DNA of 64,000 nucleotides, from contig JAETNO010000001.1 in NCBI GenBank assembly GCA_021768245.1, positions 186,001 through 250,000 on the forward strand, written 5' to 3'. Below are positions 24,531-34,160 of this stretch, piece by piece. A program made the position numbers and the translations under genes. Each line of letters begins with the position of its first letter. Position 1 is the first letter of the stretch. The notes below the pieces were generated by a model. The model saw only the letters and a list, made by a program, of their open reading frames with translations. It was not told the origin of the DNA and did no database searches. Origin of the DNA: Bacteroidaceae bacterium (GTDB lineage: Bacteria > Bacteroidota > Bacteroidia > Bacteroidales > Muribaculaceae).

Positions 24531-26456
24531 CTACAGTTTGCTGTCAATCACTTTTATTTTCTTTTCGAGATCCGAGAGGTCGTCGCGCAGACGCTGCATG
24601 CGGCGTTCCATGTCACGGAGCATCGAACCGGCATTTTTAGATTTTGCCGAGAGGAAGCCCATGTTGTTTTCATAGGTGTGCAACTCTGAGCGACGCTGCT
24701 CATAGGCCCTCATCAGACGCTCGCGCTCGCGGTAGAGACGGTTTTCATCATTGCCGATTTCATTAATCGAAGATTCAAAGGAAGCCATGCGCGAGCCGCG
24801 CTGCGACAAGTCGAGTTTCTGATAAAGCTCGTTGGTAACCGCGCGATATGACTCATAGAGCGCGTCCTTCTCGCTGAATGGCACATGTCCGACGCTCTGC
24901 CACTCCGCCTGAAGGTCTTTCACGAGTTTCACGGCCTCCTCACGCCCCATAGCGTTTATGTCGATTGCCTTGAGCTTGTCGATAATCTCGTTTTTCTGCT
25001 CCAGGTTGGCGCGCTCGGTGCGGCGTGTTCCCGATGTGCTCTTCTTTTTCTGTTCAAAGAAATAGTCGCATGCGGCGAGGAAGCGGTGCCACACCTGGTC
25101 GGAGTGTTTCTTCGGGACTGCCCCGATTGATTTCCATTCCTTCTGGAGCGCTGAAAGCTCGCCGGCAGTCCTGCGCCAGTCCGTGCTGTCTTTAAGGGCC
25201 TCCGCCTTCTCGCAGAGGGCGATTTTCTTCTCAAGATTACGGGCAAGAGTGTCCTTCATCTCACGGAAGAATTCTGCCTTGGCGGAGAAGAATTTATCGC
25301 AAGTCTCACGGAAACGTGCAAACAGCAGATTGTTTGTCCGGCGCGAGGTGAATCCGATATTCTTCCATTCGTCCTGGGCCGCGATTATGAGCTTGGTCAT
25401 TTCGTCCCAGGCGGAATAGGTTGAGAGATTGCTGAAGTCATAACCTTCGACGCGCTCACAGATAGCCTCCTTGGCCATTTCATTTTCGTGTTCACGGCTC
25501 TTCCGCTCTTCGAAATATGCCTGATAGCGCTTATTGATTTCAGCCGATATGTCCTTGAAACGGCCCCAGATTTCCTCGCGCACTTCCTTCGGCACGGGCC
25601 CGATAGCACGCCACTGTTCGTGGAGAGTCTGAAGACGGCGGAAAGCCACTATCACATCCTCCTCCGAGAGAAGTTTTTCGGCTTCGGCCACGAGCACTTG
25701 CTTTTCAGAGAGATTTTTCTTGAAATCGTAGTCGCGAAGCTCCTTGTTTATCTTGAGCTGGTCATAGAATTTCTCTACGGCATCCTGATAATTCTTCCAA
25801 AGGTCGGCGGCTACCGGTGCAGGGACGTCACCAATCTCCTTGAACTCAGTCTGCAAATCGCGCACCTGCTGGAAAAAGCGGTTAGCGTTGTCGACGTCAG
25901 CGCCCATTTCCAGAATCTTGTCGACTATAGCTTTCTTGCGTTCATAGTTGGCCTGATGCTCAGCCTCGATTGCCGCACGCTGTGCGGCTTTTTTCTCCTT
26001 AACCACCGCGAGAAGGGCTTTGAATTCTTCTTCAAGCGGATCAGCCTCAGGCACAAAAGCTTCAGGCGCGTTTCCGACCGCGACAAAAGCCTCGCGTTCA
26101 GCCCGCTGTTCCTCATTGCGCAAACCGTAGAACTGCTGCTTCAGTCGCGACACTTCATCACTTGAAATCTCCTGCGCCTCCTTTTCAGACAATAGTTTGA
26201 GCGCTGCTATTACGCTCTCTTTATTTGCGGGTTCCCGTAGGGCAGCCGGAGCAGGCTCGGCCTGTGTCTCCTCTGTGATTTCTTCCGGAGAAGCCGATGC
26301 GGGAGTCTCCACTTCGGGAGAAGCTGTGATTTCTGTGGCCGGAGTTTCCATGGCCGTTTGCGGAGTGTTTTCAGATTCGGCTGCCTCATTGAGAGCGCCT
26401 TCGTTCAGGGTCTTGTCCAATGCATGATTAGGCATTGAAGTGTCACGCGGTTCCAT
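24531..26456 (-). CDS. DUF349-repeat coiled protein
   Basis: About 641 residues from the ATG at 26456. The N-terminus is low-complexity acidic/Ala/Pro/Thr (about 1-110). The rest is several DUF349 units, each with a W-[KR]-x-I-G-x-V-P-type signature (EWKSIGAVPKKHSDQVWHRF, QWRAIGPVPKEVREEIWGRF, EWQSVGHVPFSEKDALYESY) inside long coiled coils. A terminal coiled coil follows. DUF349 proteins are common in Bacteroidetes; structural or RNA-related roles have been suggested, none certain. A longer start is possible but adds atypical sequence. Confidence 0.85.
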   Translation of the reverse strand: MEPRDTSMPNHALDKTLNEGALNEAAESENTPQTAMETPATEITASPEVETPASASPEEITEETQAEPAPAALREPANKESVIAALKLLSEKEAQEISSDEVSRLKQQFYGLRNEEQRAEREAFVAVGNAPEAFVPEADPLEEEFKALLAVVKEKKAAQRAAIEAEHQANYERKKAIVDKILEMGADVDNANRFFQQVRDLQTEFKEIGDVPAPVAADLWKNYQDAVEKFYDQLKINKELRDYDFKKNLSEKQVLVAEAEKLLSEEDVIVAFRRLQTLHEQWRAIGPVPKEVREEIWGRFKDISAEINKRYQAYFEERKSREHENEMAKEAICERVEGYDFSNLSTYSAWDEMTKLIIAAQDEWKNIGFTSRRTNNLLFARFRETCDKFFSAKAEFFREMKDTLARNLEKKIALCEKAEALKDSTDWRRTAGELSALQKEWKSIGAVPKKHSDQVWHRFLAACDYFFEQKKKSTSGTRRTERANLEQKNEIIDKLKAIDINAMGREEAVKLVKDLQAEWQSVGHVPFSEKDALYESYRAVTNELYQKLDLSQRGSRMASFESSINEIGNDENRLYRERERLMRAYEQRRSELHTYENNMGFLSAKSKNAGSMLRDMERRMQRLRDDLSDLEKKIKVIDSKL

Positions 26457-26671
26457 AACAATTGATTGAATGTGTAAAAATGCTCTCTGCGTATTCGTGG
26501 CAACCGCAGTCGCCACACGTCGACGAGAGGGGGATTGGCATTAGAAGCCGAAATAATCGGCTCGCTAATTTACTGATTATTTTCAATAAATGAGATAATT
26601 TTCACAAAAAATTTAATCCTCACGTCTAAAAAGGCTCTACAAAACAGATTTTAGCCTAAGACCAGATATGA

Positions 26672-28378
26672 TTACAATTTCAACATTTCAGCACCTTTTT
26701 TAGTAAGCATATAGGATTGTTTTGCACTTGTAGGTCTATCCGGATTTGTCATTGCAATCATGCCGGCATCAATTAAAGGATTCAAAATGTTATGCTTGAA
26801 CTTATATAAGCTACCTAACTCCGAATCAAACCGCAATGCCGTCACTGTTTCTGCGTCAATCGATAATTTAACCAATGTCAGAAGCATTTCTTTAATTAAA
26901 GTCTTACGATTGTCTGTAGACTTTCTCCAGACTTGCAAATCAACTTGTAAAAGCAGATTTACAAGTTTGACCATTTCAAACATATCTTGCTGTATAACAA
27001 GACTATTAACTTGTAAATCTCCACTTAAAAGCAGACTTTCAAGTTCTGACAAGAGCTCCTTTTCCAAAGGGCTTGCCAACTCCAATTCTGCCGGATTAAA
27101 CTCTTTAACCCTAACCATATCCTCACGACAAGGAATAGTCATCAAAAAATATGTACGGCTCTCATCCGTCTCGATGACAGCGGGTTTATTTCCATTCAGC
27201 CTTAAATGTTTCTGAATAGTAGGTATCCCGGTTGCCCTACCTTCAGTCAAACCCAATTCCTTAAGAAAATCCCCTAATCTACGATTACGATAACGTCGCG
27301 CCTTTAATTTTGTTGCAGCCTTTATTGCTTCCGCGCTAATGGACCGGTCAGGGCCTGTATAACTCAATATATCTATATGTGTTGGTTCTATAGTTATTTC
27401 CACCGGCTCCCGTTCCATATAGTCACGATGGTAGAGAGCATTTACAACGGCCTCTTCAAAAGCCTGATATGGATAGTTATAGACTTTTATAGATTTTTCA
27501 GAATCATTCGGTTTGGTTATCCGTTGCTTAATCACATTAGTCCTTATATAAGACAATGTCTCATTAATTATTTTAGGAACAGGCCCTACAATTTTAGGAA
27601 CCTCAATCATTATATCAGGATTTTCAATGCTTCCTTCAGGGAAATGCACTATATCCACCTGAGTAACCGGGAAAAATCTTTCCGGATGGTCACAGAACAT
27701 CATGACCGCCACATTCTTTATCAGACGTCGCTCAACCGGACCGACAAGCAAGTCCATCCCATCAAGAATTTCCAACAATGACTTGTGGGCAAAACCATCG
27801 ACCAACTTACTACCAATTGTCTTTAAATAATCGTAAACCCGTATTCCCGATATATCATCAATGGTAACAGACTCATTTCCCCTTTCGTCAAAAGGCACCC
27901 TATTCGCTAAATCCCTTACTTCGTCTAAAATAGCGCCTTTAGCCTCGATTGTTGAAGATTTGCTACGAACATAAAATTTCGGGATGGATTTACTCTTTGA
28001 CACAACGCTCTCCAGAACGGAGTACGGTCTATTTATCCCGGAAGGAACCCATATAACAAGAATAGTCTTGCCATCTATTTCCTCAGGGGAAACCTTACAA
28101 AAATATGATGGTGAAATTTTTGCATCATATCCTACCATTTCTTTTAAAATACGGTCAACTACCTCCTCTTCTAAACCTTTGACGGGACGCTTCGCAATGC
28201 CATTTACCTCTTCAACACCTACAAGGATATATCCTCCGCCTGTATTTTCAAGATCCGTAGCGAAGGCACATATAGTGTGATAAATCTTATCCGGGTTCCA
28301 ACCGGATTTAAACTCTATACGATTAGACTCAATACGTCTCTTATTGAGTAAATCCTCGATATTTACAGGTAATGCCAT
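26672..28378 (-). CDS. AlbA_2/Schlafen-like ATP-binding regulator
   Basis: 568 residues. N-terminal AlbA_2 domain (ESNRIEFKSGWNPDKIYHTI, near 17-36; GGGYILVGVEEVNG near 47-60), then a HATPase-like C-terminal region typical of these regulators (YPYQAFEEAVVNALYHRDY; GRATGIPTIQKHLR), and a terminal winged-helix region. Family members are predicted nucleic-acid-binding regulators; some act in defence or as antitoxin-like proteins. Codon use is much AT-richer than the neighbouring genes, suggesting acquisition as a single-gene insertion. It is flanked by unrelated housekeeping and GH43 genes. Confidence 0.8.
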   Translation of the reverse strand: MALPVNIEDLLNKRRIESNRIEFKSGWNPDKIYHTICAFATDLENTGGGYILVGVEEVNGIAKRPVKGLEEEVVDRILKEMVGYDAKISPSYFCKVSPEEIDGKTILVIWVPSGINRPYSVLESVVSKSKSIPKFYVRSKSSTIEAKGAILDEVRDLANRVPFDERGNESVTIDDISGIRVYDYLKTIGSKLVDGFAHKSLLEILDGMDLLVGPVERRLIKNVAVMMFCDHPERFFPVTQVDIVHFPEGSIENPDIMIEVPKIVGPVPKIINETLSYIRTNVIKQRITKPNDSEKSIKVYNYPYQAFEEAVVNALYHRDYMEREPVEITIEPTHIDILSYTGPDRSISAEAIKAATKLKARRYRNRRLGDFLKELGLTEGRATGIPTIQKHLRLNGNKPAVIETDESRTYFLMTIPCREDMVRVKEFNPAELELASPLEKELLSELESLLLSGDLQVNSLVIQQDMFEMVKLVNLLLQVDLQVWRKSTDNRKTLIKEMLLTLVKLSIDAETVTALRFDSELGSLYKFKHNILNPLIDAGMIAMTNPDRPTSAKQSYMLTKKGAEMLKL

Positions 28379-28415
28379 TTATTTATTATCTCAAAGGGCT
28401 CGTTTCAATTCTAAA

Positions 28416-30107
28416 TTATTTCCCGGAGGAGGTGGCGTAGACGCCGACCATGGTGCCGGTGAAGTTTCCGGCTGTGCGGGTCGAGAGGATTGAGGCCGGG
28501 ACAGGACGTGTGAATCCTGTAGTGGAGCCCTCTTCGGCTGACTCTTCATCGCTATCGGGGTCCGGCTCGCTGAAACTGAAATTATAGAGCCCTTTCCCAT
28601 CGGCATTTATCTTTAGCTTCAAGGGACGGGAGGAGCTACCGTCGCCGAGAGAAAGCGGGATATCCATCTCCTCAGTTTCTTCACCGTTGACCGTCCGCAC
28701 GACACACGCCTCATCGCCGTCTTTGTTTACACTTTTTCCGAAAACGATATAGTGGCTGTCGTCCTGATAAAGCAGGAGTCCCGCAATATCGGCAGGAGTC
28801 TCCGGGCCAAAGCGGTCTACCGTCACACTTACCTCAAATGCATTTTCCGTAGCCCAGCGACCGATGGCCGACGGTGATTTCCTATCGGCTATCACTATAG
28901 GTGATGCCTCCATGAGCAAGCTCCCCTCCGGGCTTATGCTAAAGAAGTCCGGACGCGGGCTGCGGATGAAAAACGCCTCATTGACAAGAGCGGAGTCTGT
29001 CCATAGCGCACTCTCACGCTCCTGTTGCGGACGTCCGACGAGCACCTCGTCGCGGTCGCTTATCACGGGCTGGCCACCTTTCCAGCTCACCGGGTGTATG
29101 AAGGTCTCACGCCCCATTATATCATGACCGTCAGGGCTATATGGCCTCACTCCGAGAAAGACCGCCCACCATTTGCCGGATTTATCTTCGACAAGGTCGG
29201 CATGCCCGGCACAGGTAACAGGGTCGGGACGGAACGGATCGAGACCGCGCTGCGTAAGTATAGGATTGATTTTACATGGCTTGAACGGACCTTCAGGACT
29301 GTCGGATTCGAAAATCACCTCCCGATGGTCAGGGCCGGTACCACCTTCGGCACACATAAGGAAATATCTGTCCCCTATATGATATAGGTGGGGACCCTCA
29401 ATCCATATGGGCTTTTGCGAGATATCCACTCCGCCGTCGACAATCACCTTTGATTCGCCGACAACCTTTCCGCTCTTCCAGTCGAAATCATGTATGCGGA
29501 TTGTGCGGTGTCCATCATAGAGTGCTTCACCCTCAGGACCGTCATTATTGACTATATAGGCCTTCCCGTCACTGTCAAAAAAGAAACTGGGATCTATGCC
29601 TCCTACCTCCGGAATCCATACAGGGTCACTCCAGTTGCCCTCCTTAGGATTTTTTGTAGTGACATAGAAATTACCGCCGTTGTCGACGAGGGTGGTGACC
29701 ATATAGAAAGTCTCATTATGCGGATTATAGGATATGTCGGGGGCATAGATTCCTCCTGAAATCCTGATGCTGTCGGGAAGCGAGAGCTGCGACGGGCGGT
29801 TGAGCACATAACCCAGCCTCTCCCAGTTTTTCAGGTCAGTGCTATGCCATATGGGCACTCCGGGATAGAACGCAAAGGAGGAATTCACCAGATAATAATC
29901 ATCGCCCACCCTCACGATCGACGGGTCAGGATAGCATCCCGGCAGAAGGGGTGCCCAGTCAGGCGATGCCACCTCATGACTCTCCGGCAAGGTGACCGTA
30001 TAGTTGAAATCACTGAATTCAGCCACAGGGGCGGAATCGTCACTGCATGCCGTCGTCATAAGACAAACCGCAAATCCACAGACGGTTAATCGCAATAAGG
30101 TTTTCAT
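28416..30107 (-). CDS. Glycoside hydrolase family 43 lipoprotein
   Basis: 563 residues with a lipoprotein signal (FAVCLMTTACSDDS, Cys near 21). Five-bladed propeller signatures of GH43 are seen: PGCYPDPSIVRVGDDYYLV with the base Asp near 61, GGIYAPDISYNPHNETFYMV, GGIDPSFFFDSDGKAYIV and IWIEGPHLYHIG with the acid Glu. The C-terminal part (about 360-563) is a beta-xylosidase-type accessory sandwich. Likely cleaves beta-xylosides or alpha-L-arabinosides from plant glycans at the cell surface or in the periplasm. No susC/susD pair is adjacent, so it is a lone hydrolase here. Confidence 0.9.
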   Translation of the reverse strand: MKTLLRLTVCGFAVCLMTTACSDDSAPVAEFSDFNYTVTLPESHEVASPDWAPLLPGCYPDPSIVRVGDDYYLVNSSFAFYPGVPIWHSTDLKNWERLGYVLNRPSQLSLPDSIRISGGIYAPDISYNPHNETFYMVTTLVDNGGNFYVTTKNPKEGNWSDPVWIPEVGGIDPSFFFDSDGKAYIVNNDGPEGEALYDGHRTIRIHDFDWKSGKVVGESKVIVDGGVDISQKPIWIEGPHLYHIGDRYFLMCAEGGTGPDHREVIFESDSPEGPFKPCKINPILTQRGLDPFRPDPVTCAGHADLVEDKSGKWWAVFLGVRPYSPDGHDIMGRETFIHPVSWKGGQPVISDRDEVLVGRPQQERESALWTDSALVNEAFFIRSPRPDFFSISPEGSLLMEASPIVIADRKSPSAIGRWATENAFEVSVTVDRFGPETPADIAGLLLYQDDSHYIVFGKSVNKDGDEACVVRTVNGEETEEMDIPLSLGDGSSSRPLKLKINADGKGLYNFSFSEPDPDSDEESAEEGSTTGFTRPVPASILSTRTAGNFTGTMVGVYATSSGK

Positions 30108-30145
30108 GGTAACAGTTTAATATATTGATGAATCGGAGCTGATGC

Positions 30146-30682
30146 TCAGACTATCTTCAACTCAAGGTCAGGAGTGCCGTCTATCGTAAGTGCGAGGCGC
30201 GAACGCTCGCTAAGGGGCACAAGCATATCGTGAGGGACGGGAAGAAGTATTATATCGCCCATCTTGAGGGTCGTATAGATGCTGATTTTGTTTATCGCCT
30301 CGGCAATCATAGCGTCTACGGGAGCCACTGACTCCTCCACATCTCCGCAGGCTATCCTCATCGGCCCGTTCGCTATGGACGAATCAAGCCATTCGCCATG
30401 GACAAGGGTGGAATCCATGCCGGAAAGCACGCCTGCAAACTCCCCTTCAACGCACTCGACCACACGGAGTGCCAGCGCGACCGCATCGTAGTAACGCGAC
30501 GCGAACTTGACACTGATATTCTTTCCAAGACGACAAATCCTGACAGCTATATGGACTCTTCCCTGCCAAGAGCCTCCGAAATCAGGCAGGAACAGAGGAC
30601 GCCCGGGAAGAATCATAGCCGAATCGGGATGGAAATCGACCTCAAGTGAAGGGTTGAGCGAAATGACACGTATTATCTTCAT
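30146..30682 (-). CDS. Degenerate fumarylacetoacetate hydrolase-fold protein
   Basis: 178 residues. The frame matches FAH-family proteins (HPDSAMILPGRPLFLPDFGG, VHIAVRICRLGKNISVKFAS, RYYDAVALAL, then INKISIYTTLKMGDIILLPV) but is about 25-50 residues short. Usual metal-binding Glu/Asp residues (E-x-E and a D before the GKGFD segment) appear lost. It may be an inactive or repurposed homolog. It sits 3 nt from rex on the same strand, so both are probably one transcription unit. The alternative is an unrelated protein, which I find less likely. Confidence 0.55.
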   Translation of the reverse strand: MKIIRVISLNPSLEVDFHPDSAMILPGRPLFLPDFGGSWQGRVHIAVRICRLGKNISVKFASRYYDAVALALRVVECVEGEFAGVLSGMDSTLVHGEWLDSSIANGPMRIACGDVEESVAPVDAMIAEAINKISIYTTLKMGDIILLPVPHDMLVPLSERSRLALTIDGTPDLELKIV

Positions 30683-30685
30683 ATG

Positions 30686-31315
30686 CTATTCGTGCATACG
30701 GTTGTACATCACCGCCAGGTGGGCATAAATCGAAGTATTGGAAATGGCCACATCGGCTGAAGGCTTGATACGGAAAGGGGTGAAATTCCAAAGGGCCTTT
30801 ATGCCGGCCTTGACACAGAGCTCGGCGACTTCAGCGGCACTCTCGACAGGCACGGCTATAACCGCAATCTCAGCTTCAAGCTCCCTTACACGGTCAGACA
30901 GTTCCTCCAAGGCGTAAATCGGCTTCCCGCCGAGCGAGGTCCCCACGACAGCGGGATTCACATCGAAACCGGCCACGATATTGAGACCGTAGCGGGAAAG
31001 ACCCGAGTCAGCCATCAAAGCGGCGCCGAGGCTACCCACACCCATCATCACGGCCTTGTGCTCACGGTGGAAACCGAGAAAGTCAATCAGCCCCCGCTCA
31101 AGTTCCACGACCTCATAGCCTATACGGGTCTTGCCCTTGATGTTGAGATACGACAAATCCTTGGCTATCTGCGATGCATCTACATTAAGTTCATGGGAGA
31201 TGGCTGTCGACGAGACATATTCCACCCCCTGTGTCCTGAGGCGCGTAACGCATGCAAGATACCAGGGCAAACGGCGGATGGCCGGTTCCGGGACGTATGG
31301 GACTTGATTCTCCAT
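30686..31315 (-). CDS. rex: Redox-sensing transcriptional repressor Rex
   Basis: 209 residues from the ATG at 31315. N-terminal winged helix (PEPAIRRLPWYLACVTRLRT, VSSTAISHELNVDASQIAKD) and a C-terminal Rossmann domain with VMMGVGSLGAALM for NADH/NAD binding. Rex represses fermentation and respiration genes when NADH/NAD is low and releases DNA when it is high. An in-frame ATG at 31336 would start only about 7 nt after the predicted transcription start, so 31315 is preferred, though not certain. Cotranscribed with the FAH-like gene. Confidence 0.93.
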   Translation of the reverse strand: MENQVPYVPEPAIRRLPWYLACVTRLRTQGVEYVSSTAISHELNVDASQIAKDLSYLNIKGKTRIGYEVVELERGLIDFLGFHREHKAVMMGVGSLGAALMADSGLSRYGLNIVAGFDVNPAVVGTSLGGKPIYALEELSDRVRELEAEIAVIAVPVESAAEVAELCVKAGIKALWNFTPFRIKPSADVAISNTSIYAHLAVMYNRMHE

Positions 31316-31349
31316 GGTCAATCTAAGTGGCTTCATAGCGGTTTAAGGG

Positions 31350-31380
31350 CAAAAGTACAACTTTTCCATTTATTATCAAA
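31350..31380 (-). promoter_or_regulatory. rex promoter
   Basis: On the minus strand TTTG (31377-31380), 19 nt, TACTTTTG (31350-31357): consensus spacing and bases. It is back to back with the gltX promoter. Confidence 0.75.
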
Positions 31381-31398
31381 GAACTCACATTGCCCGTC

Positions 31399-31429
31399 TT
31401 TGCATTTAAACGAAATTTCATTAATTTTG
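31399..31429 (+). promoter_or_regulatory. gltX promoter
   Basis: TTTG (31399-31402), 19 nt, TAATTTTG (31422-31429), an excellent Bacteroidetes promoter, with a leader of about 50 nt before gltX. Confidence 0.8.
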
Positions 31430-31487
31430 CCACATAAATTAAAACCAATCCACTACTTATAATAATCCATCTACGAAATTTTCAGCA

Positions 31488-33014
31488 ATGGACCGCAAAG
31501 TCAGAGTGAGATTCGCCCCCTCCCCTACCGGGCCTCTACATATCGGCGGTGTGCGCACCGCACTCTACAATTATCTATTTGCCCGTCGCCACGGCGGCGA
31601 CATGATACTCCGCATCGAGGACACTGACTCCAACCGTTTCGTGCCTGGAGCCGAGGACTACATAAATGAATCCCTCGCATGGCTCGGCATAAAGATTGAC
31701 GAGGGCGTGCGCGAGGGTGGCGACTATGGCCCTTACAAGCAAAGCGAACGCCGCGACATCTATCGCCGTCACGTGAAGCAGCTTCTTGACGCCGGACGCG
31801 CATACATAGCTTTCGACACTCCCGAGGAACTGGAGGCCGCACGTCAGGCGACTCCTAATTTCCAGTATGACGCCTCAACGCGCCTCAACATGCGCAACTC
31901 GCTGGCGATGCCTGCCGAAGAGGTGGAACGTCTGATTGCCGAAGGCACACCCTACGTGGTCCGCTTCCTCATAGAGCCAGGACGCGACGTGGAGGTCAAC
32001 GACCTTCTCAGGGGTAAGGTGACCATCAACTCATCGATTCTCGACGACAAGGTGCTCTACAAGAGCGCCGACGACCTCCCCACCTACCATCTCGCCAATA
32101 TCGTCGACGACCACCTTATGGAGGTGTCACACGTGATTCGTGGCGAAGAGTGGCTCCCCTCGGCCCCGCTCCACGTGCTCCTTTACGAAGCTTTCGGCTG
32201 GGCCGACACCCGTCCCGATTTCGTCCATCTCCCGCTCCTACTTAAACCTGACGGCAAAGGCAAGCTCTCCAAGCGCGACGGCGACCGCCTCGGTTTCCCC
32301 GTGTTCCCTCTCGAATGGCACGACCCGAAGACCGGAGCCATCTCTTCCGGCTACCGCGAATCAGGTTATCTCCCCGAAGCCGTAATAAACTTCCTCGCAC
32401 TTCTCGGATGGAATCCCGGCGACGACACTGAAATCATGTCGATGGACGAGCTGATTCAGAAATTCTCCTTTGACCACTGCTCGCGCTCCGGAGCGAAATT
32501 CGCCTTCGACAAAGGCCGGTGGTTCAACCACGAATATCTCCAGCAGACCCCTGACGACCGCCTTGCCGAACTGTTCAAGCCCGTGCTCAAAGAGCATGAC
32601 GTCAACCCCGATGAATTCTCCGACGATTATATCACCCGCGTCGTAAGCCTCGTCAAAGGACGCATCAATTTCGTGGCCGACCTTTGGGAACAGGCGAAAT
32701 TCTTCTTCAAAGTGCCTGAAAGCTACGCGGAAAAAGACATCAAGAAGCGTTGGAAAGAGGACACCCCCGAAATCCTCACGCGACTCATAGACGTGCTGCG
32801 CGAACTACCCGACTTCTCTTCGCAGGCAGCCGAACCAATAGTGCTCGAATGGGTCGAGAAAAACGGCTACCATCTCGGCAATGTCATGAACGCCTTCCGC
32901 CTCACCCTCGTCGGCGAGTGCAAGGGTCCCCACATCTTTGACATCACCGAACTTCTCGGACGCGACGAAACCATAAGCCGTATCCAAAAAGGCATCGAGA
33001 CAATAAAAATCTAA
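31488..33014 (+). CDS. gltX: Glutamyl-tRNA synthetase
   Basis: 508 residues, class I aminoacyl-tRNA synthetase that charges tRNA-Glu in the cytosol. HIGH-type motif APSPTGPLHIGGVRTALYN near 9-27, the KMSKS counterpart GKGKLSKRDGDR near 258-269, and HVIRGEEWLPSAPLH. The C-terminal anticodon-binding helical domain is complete. Length is normal. It has its own strong promoter. argC follows 39 nt later on the same strand. Confidence 0.97.
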   Translation: MDRKVRVRFAPSPTGPLHIGGVRTALYNYLFARRHGGDMILRIEDTDSNRFVPGAEDYINESLAWLGIKIDEGVREGGDYGPYKQSERRDIYRRHVKQLLDAGRAYIAFDTPEELEAARQATPNFQYDASTRLNMRNSLAMPAEEVERLIAEGTPYVVRFLIEPGRDVEVNDLLRGKVTINSSILDDKVLYKSADDLPTYHLANIVDDHLMEVSHVIRGEEWLPSAPLHVLLYEAFGWADTRPDFVHLPLLLKPDGKGKLSKRDGDRLGFPVFPLEWHDPKTGAISSGYRESGYLPEAVINFLALLGWNPGDDTEIMSMDELIQKFSFDHCSRSGAKFAFDKGRWFNHEYLQQTPDDRLAELFKPVLKEHDVNPDEFSDDYITRVVSLVKGRINFVADLWEQAKFFFKVPESYAEKDIKKRWKEDTPEILTRLIDVLRELPDFSSQAAEPIVLEWVEKNGYHLGNVMNAFRLTLVGECKGPHIFDITELLGRDETISRIQKGIETIKI

Positions 33015-33053
33015 TCAACACCTTAAAATAACAGACATACCAGTCAAAATACC

Positions 33054-34025
33054 ATGATAAAGGTAGGCATTATCGGCGGTTCAGGCTACGCGGCAGGCGA
33101 ACTGATACGCATCCTCATCCACCACCCCGACGTCGAGTTGAAATGGGTGCACTCCCGCACTGTCGGTGGCCAGCGCATTGTCGATGTCCATCAGGGCCTC
33201 CACGGCGAGACCGACATGAACTTCTCGAGCAATTTCGACCTGAAGAATATCGATGTCCTCTTCTGCTGCCGTCCCAAAGGAAAGACCCGCGAGTTCATCG
33301 AGACCCATACTATCCCCGAAGACCTCAAAATCATCGACCTCGCACGCGACCACCGCATCGAGGATGGCACCCACGACTTTGTCTACGGCCTCTCGGAGCT
33401 AAACCGTAAGCCTATGGTGCGCGGGGCCAAACATGTGGCAAATCCCGGCTGTCTTGCCATGGCCGTCGAACTGTCGCTCATCCCATTGGCTAAAAATCTC
33501 CTGCTCAACTCCGATATCCACACGACAATCGTCACTGGAGCGACGAGCGAGGGTGCGGAACGCCGCCCAACCACCCACTATGCTTGGCGCAACGACAATA
33601 TGGTGGTCTACAGGCCATTCGCCCATCCGCAGATGCCTGAAATCATCCAGGTATTGAAGGCCATGCAGCAGAGTTTCGACTCTAAAATCCACATGGTGCC
33701 CATGCGTGGCTCATTCTCACGCGGAATCATGGCTGTCAGCTATCTCGATTGCACTCTCGACCTTCCGGAAATAATAAAGATATACAACGAGTATTACGCT
33801 GACCACAATTTCACATTCATAACCTCGAAGATTCCGGATTTGAAAGATGTGGTCAACACCAACAAGTGTATAATCCATCTCGATAAGATTGACGGCAAAC
33901 TCCTCATCACAGCCGTTATCGACAATCTCCTCAAAGGAGGCGCCGGCAATGCAGTCCACACCATGAACCTTCTCTTCGGCCTGCAGGAGACAACCGGTCT
34001 GACAATGAAACCGGTAGCCTATTAA
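33054..34025 (+). CDS. argC: N-acetyl-gamma-glutamyl-phosphate reductase
   Basis: 323 residues, NADPH-dependent third step of arginine synthesis. The N-terminal Rossmann motif VGIIGGSGYAAGELIRIL near 4-21, the catalytic Cys in HVANPGCLAMAVELSLIP near 127-144, and the C-terminal GGAGNAVHTMNLLFGL are present. No argB, argD or argJ gene is adjacent, so it is separated from the usual arginine cluster. It may be read from the gltX promoter. Confidence 0.95.
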   Translation: MIKVGIIGGSGYAAGELIRILIHHPDVELKWVHSRTVGGQRIVDVHQGLHGETDMNFSSNFDLKNIDVLFCCRPKGKTREFIETHTIPEDLKIIDLARDHRIEDGTHDFVYGLSELNRKPMVRGAKHVANPGCLAMAVELSLIPLAKNLLLNSDIHTTIVTGATSEGAERRPTTHYAWRNDNMVVYRPFAHPQMPEIIQVLKAMQQSFDSKIHMVPMRGSFSRGIMAVSYLDCTLDLPEIIKIYNEYYADHNFTFITSKIPDLKDVVNTNKCIIHLDKIDGKLLITAVIDNLLKGGAGNAVHTMNLLFGLQETTGLTMKPVAY

Positions 34026-34081
34026 GCAGACAGCATCCCATCGGAACATAAGCACCATCCGCTTTATCATAAGCCATCATC

Positions 34082-34115
34082 GAACCACGCGTCCTCTATC
34101 CCGAGCGCGTGGTTC
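34082..34115 (+). terminator. Hairpin after argC
   Basis: 10-bp perfect stem GAACCACGCG (34082-34091) and CGCGTGGTTC (34106-34115). No T run follows, so termination strength is uncertain. It separates argC from the convergent toxin gene. Confidence 0.55.
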
Positions 34116-34160
34116 ATCACTTGTATGTGGGGAGTGAATTCTCAACACCACAGGTCCTAA

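Noticed and set aside
25488..26165. 225-codon plus-strand ORF inside the DUF349 gene
   Set aside because: Antisense shadow of DUF349 repeats.
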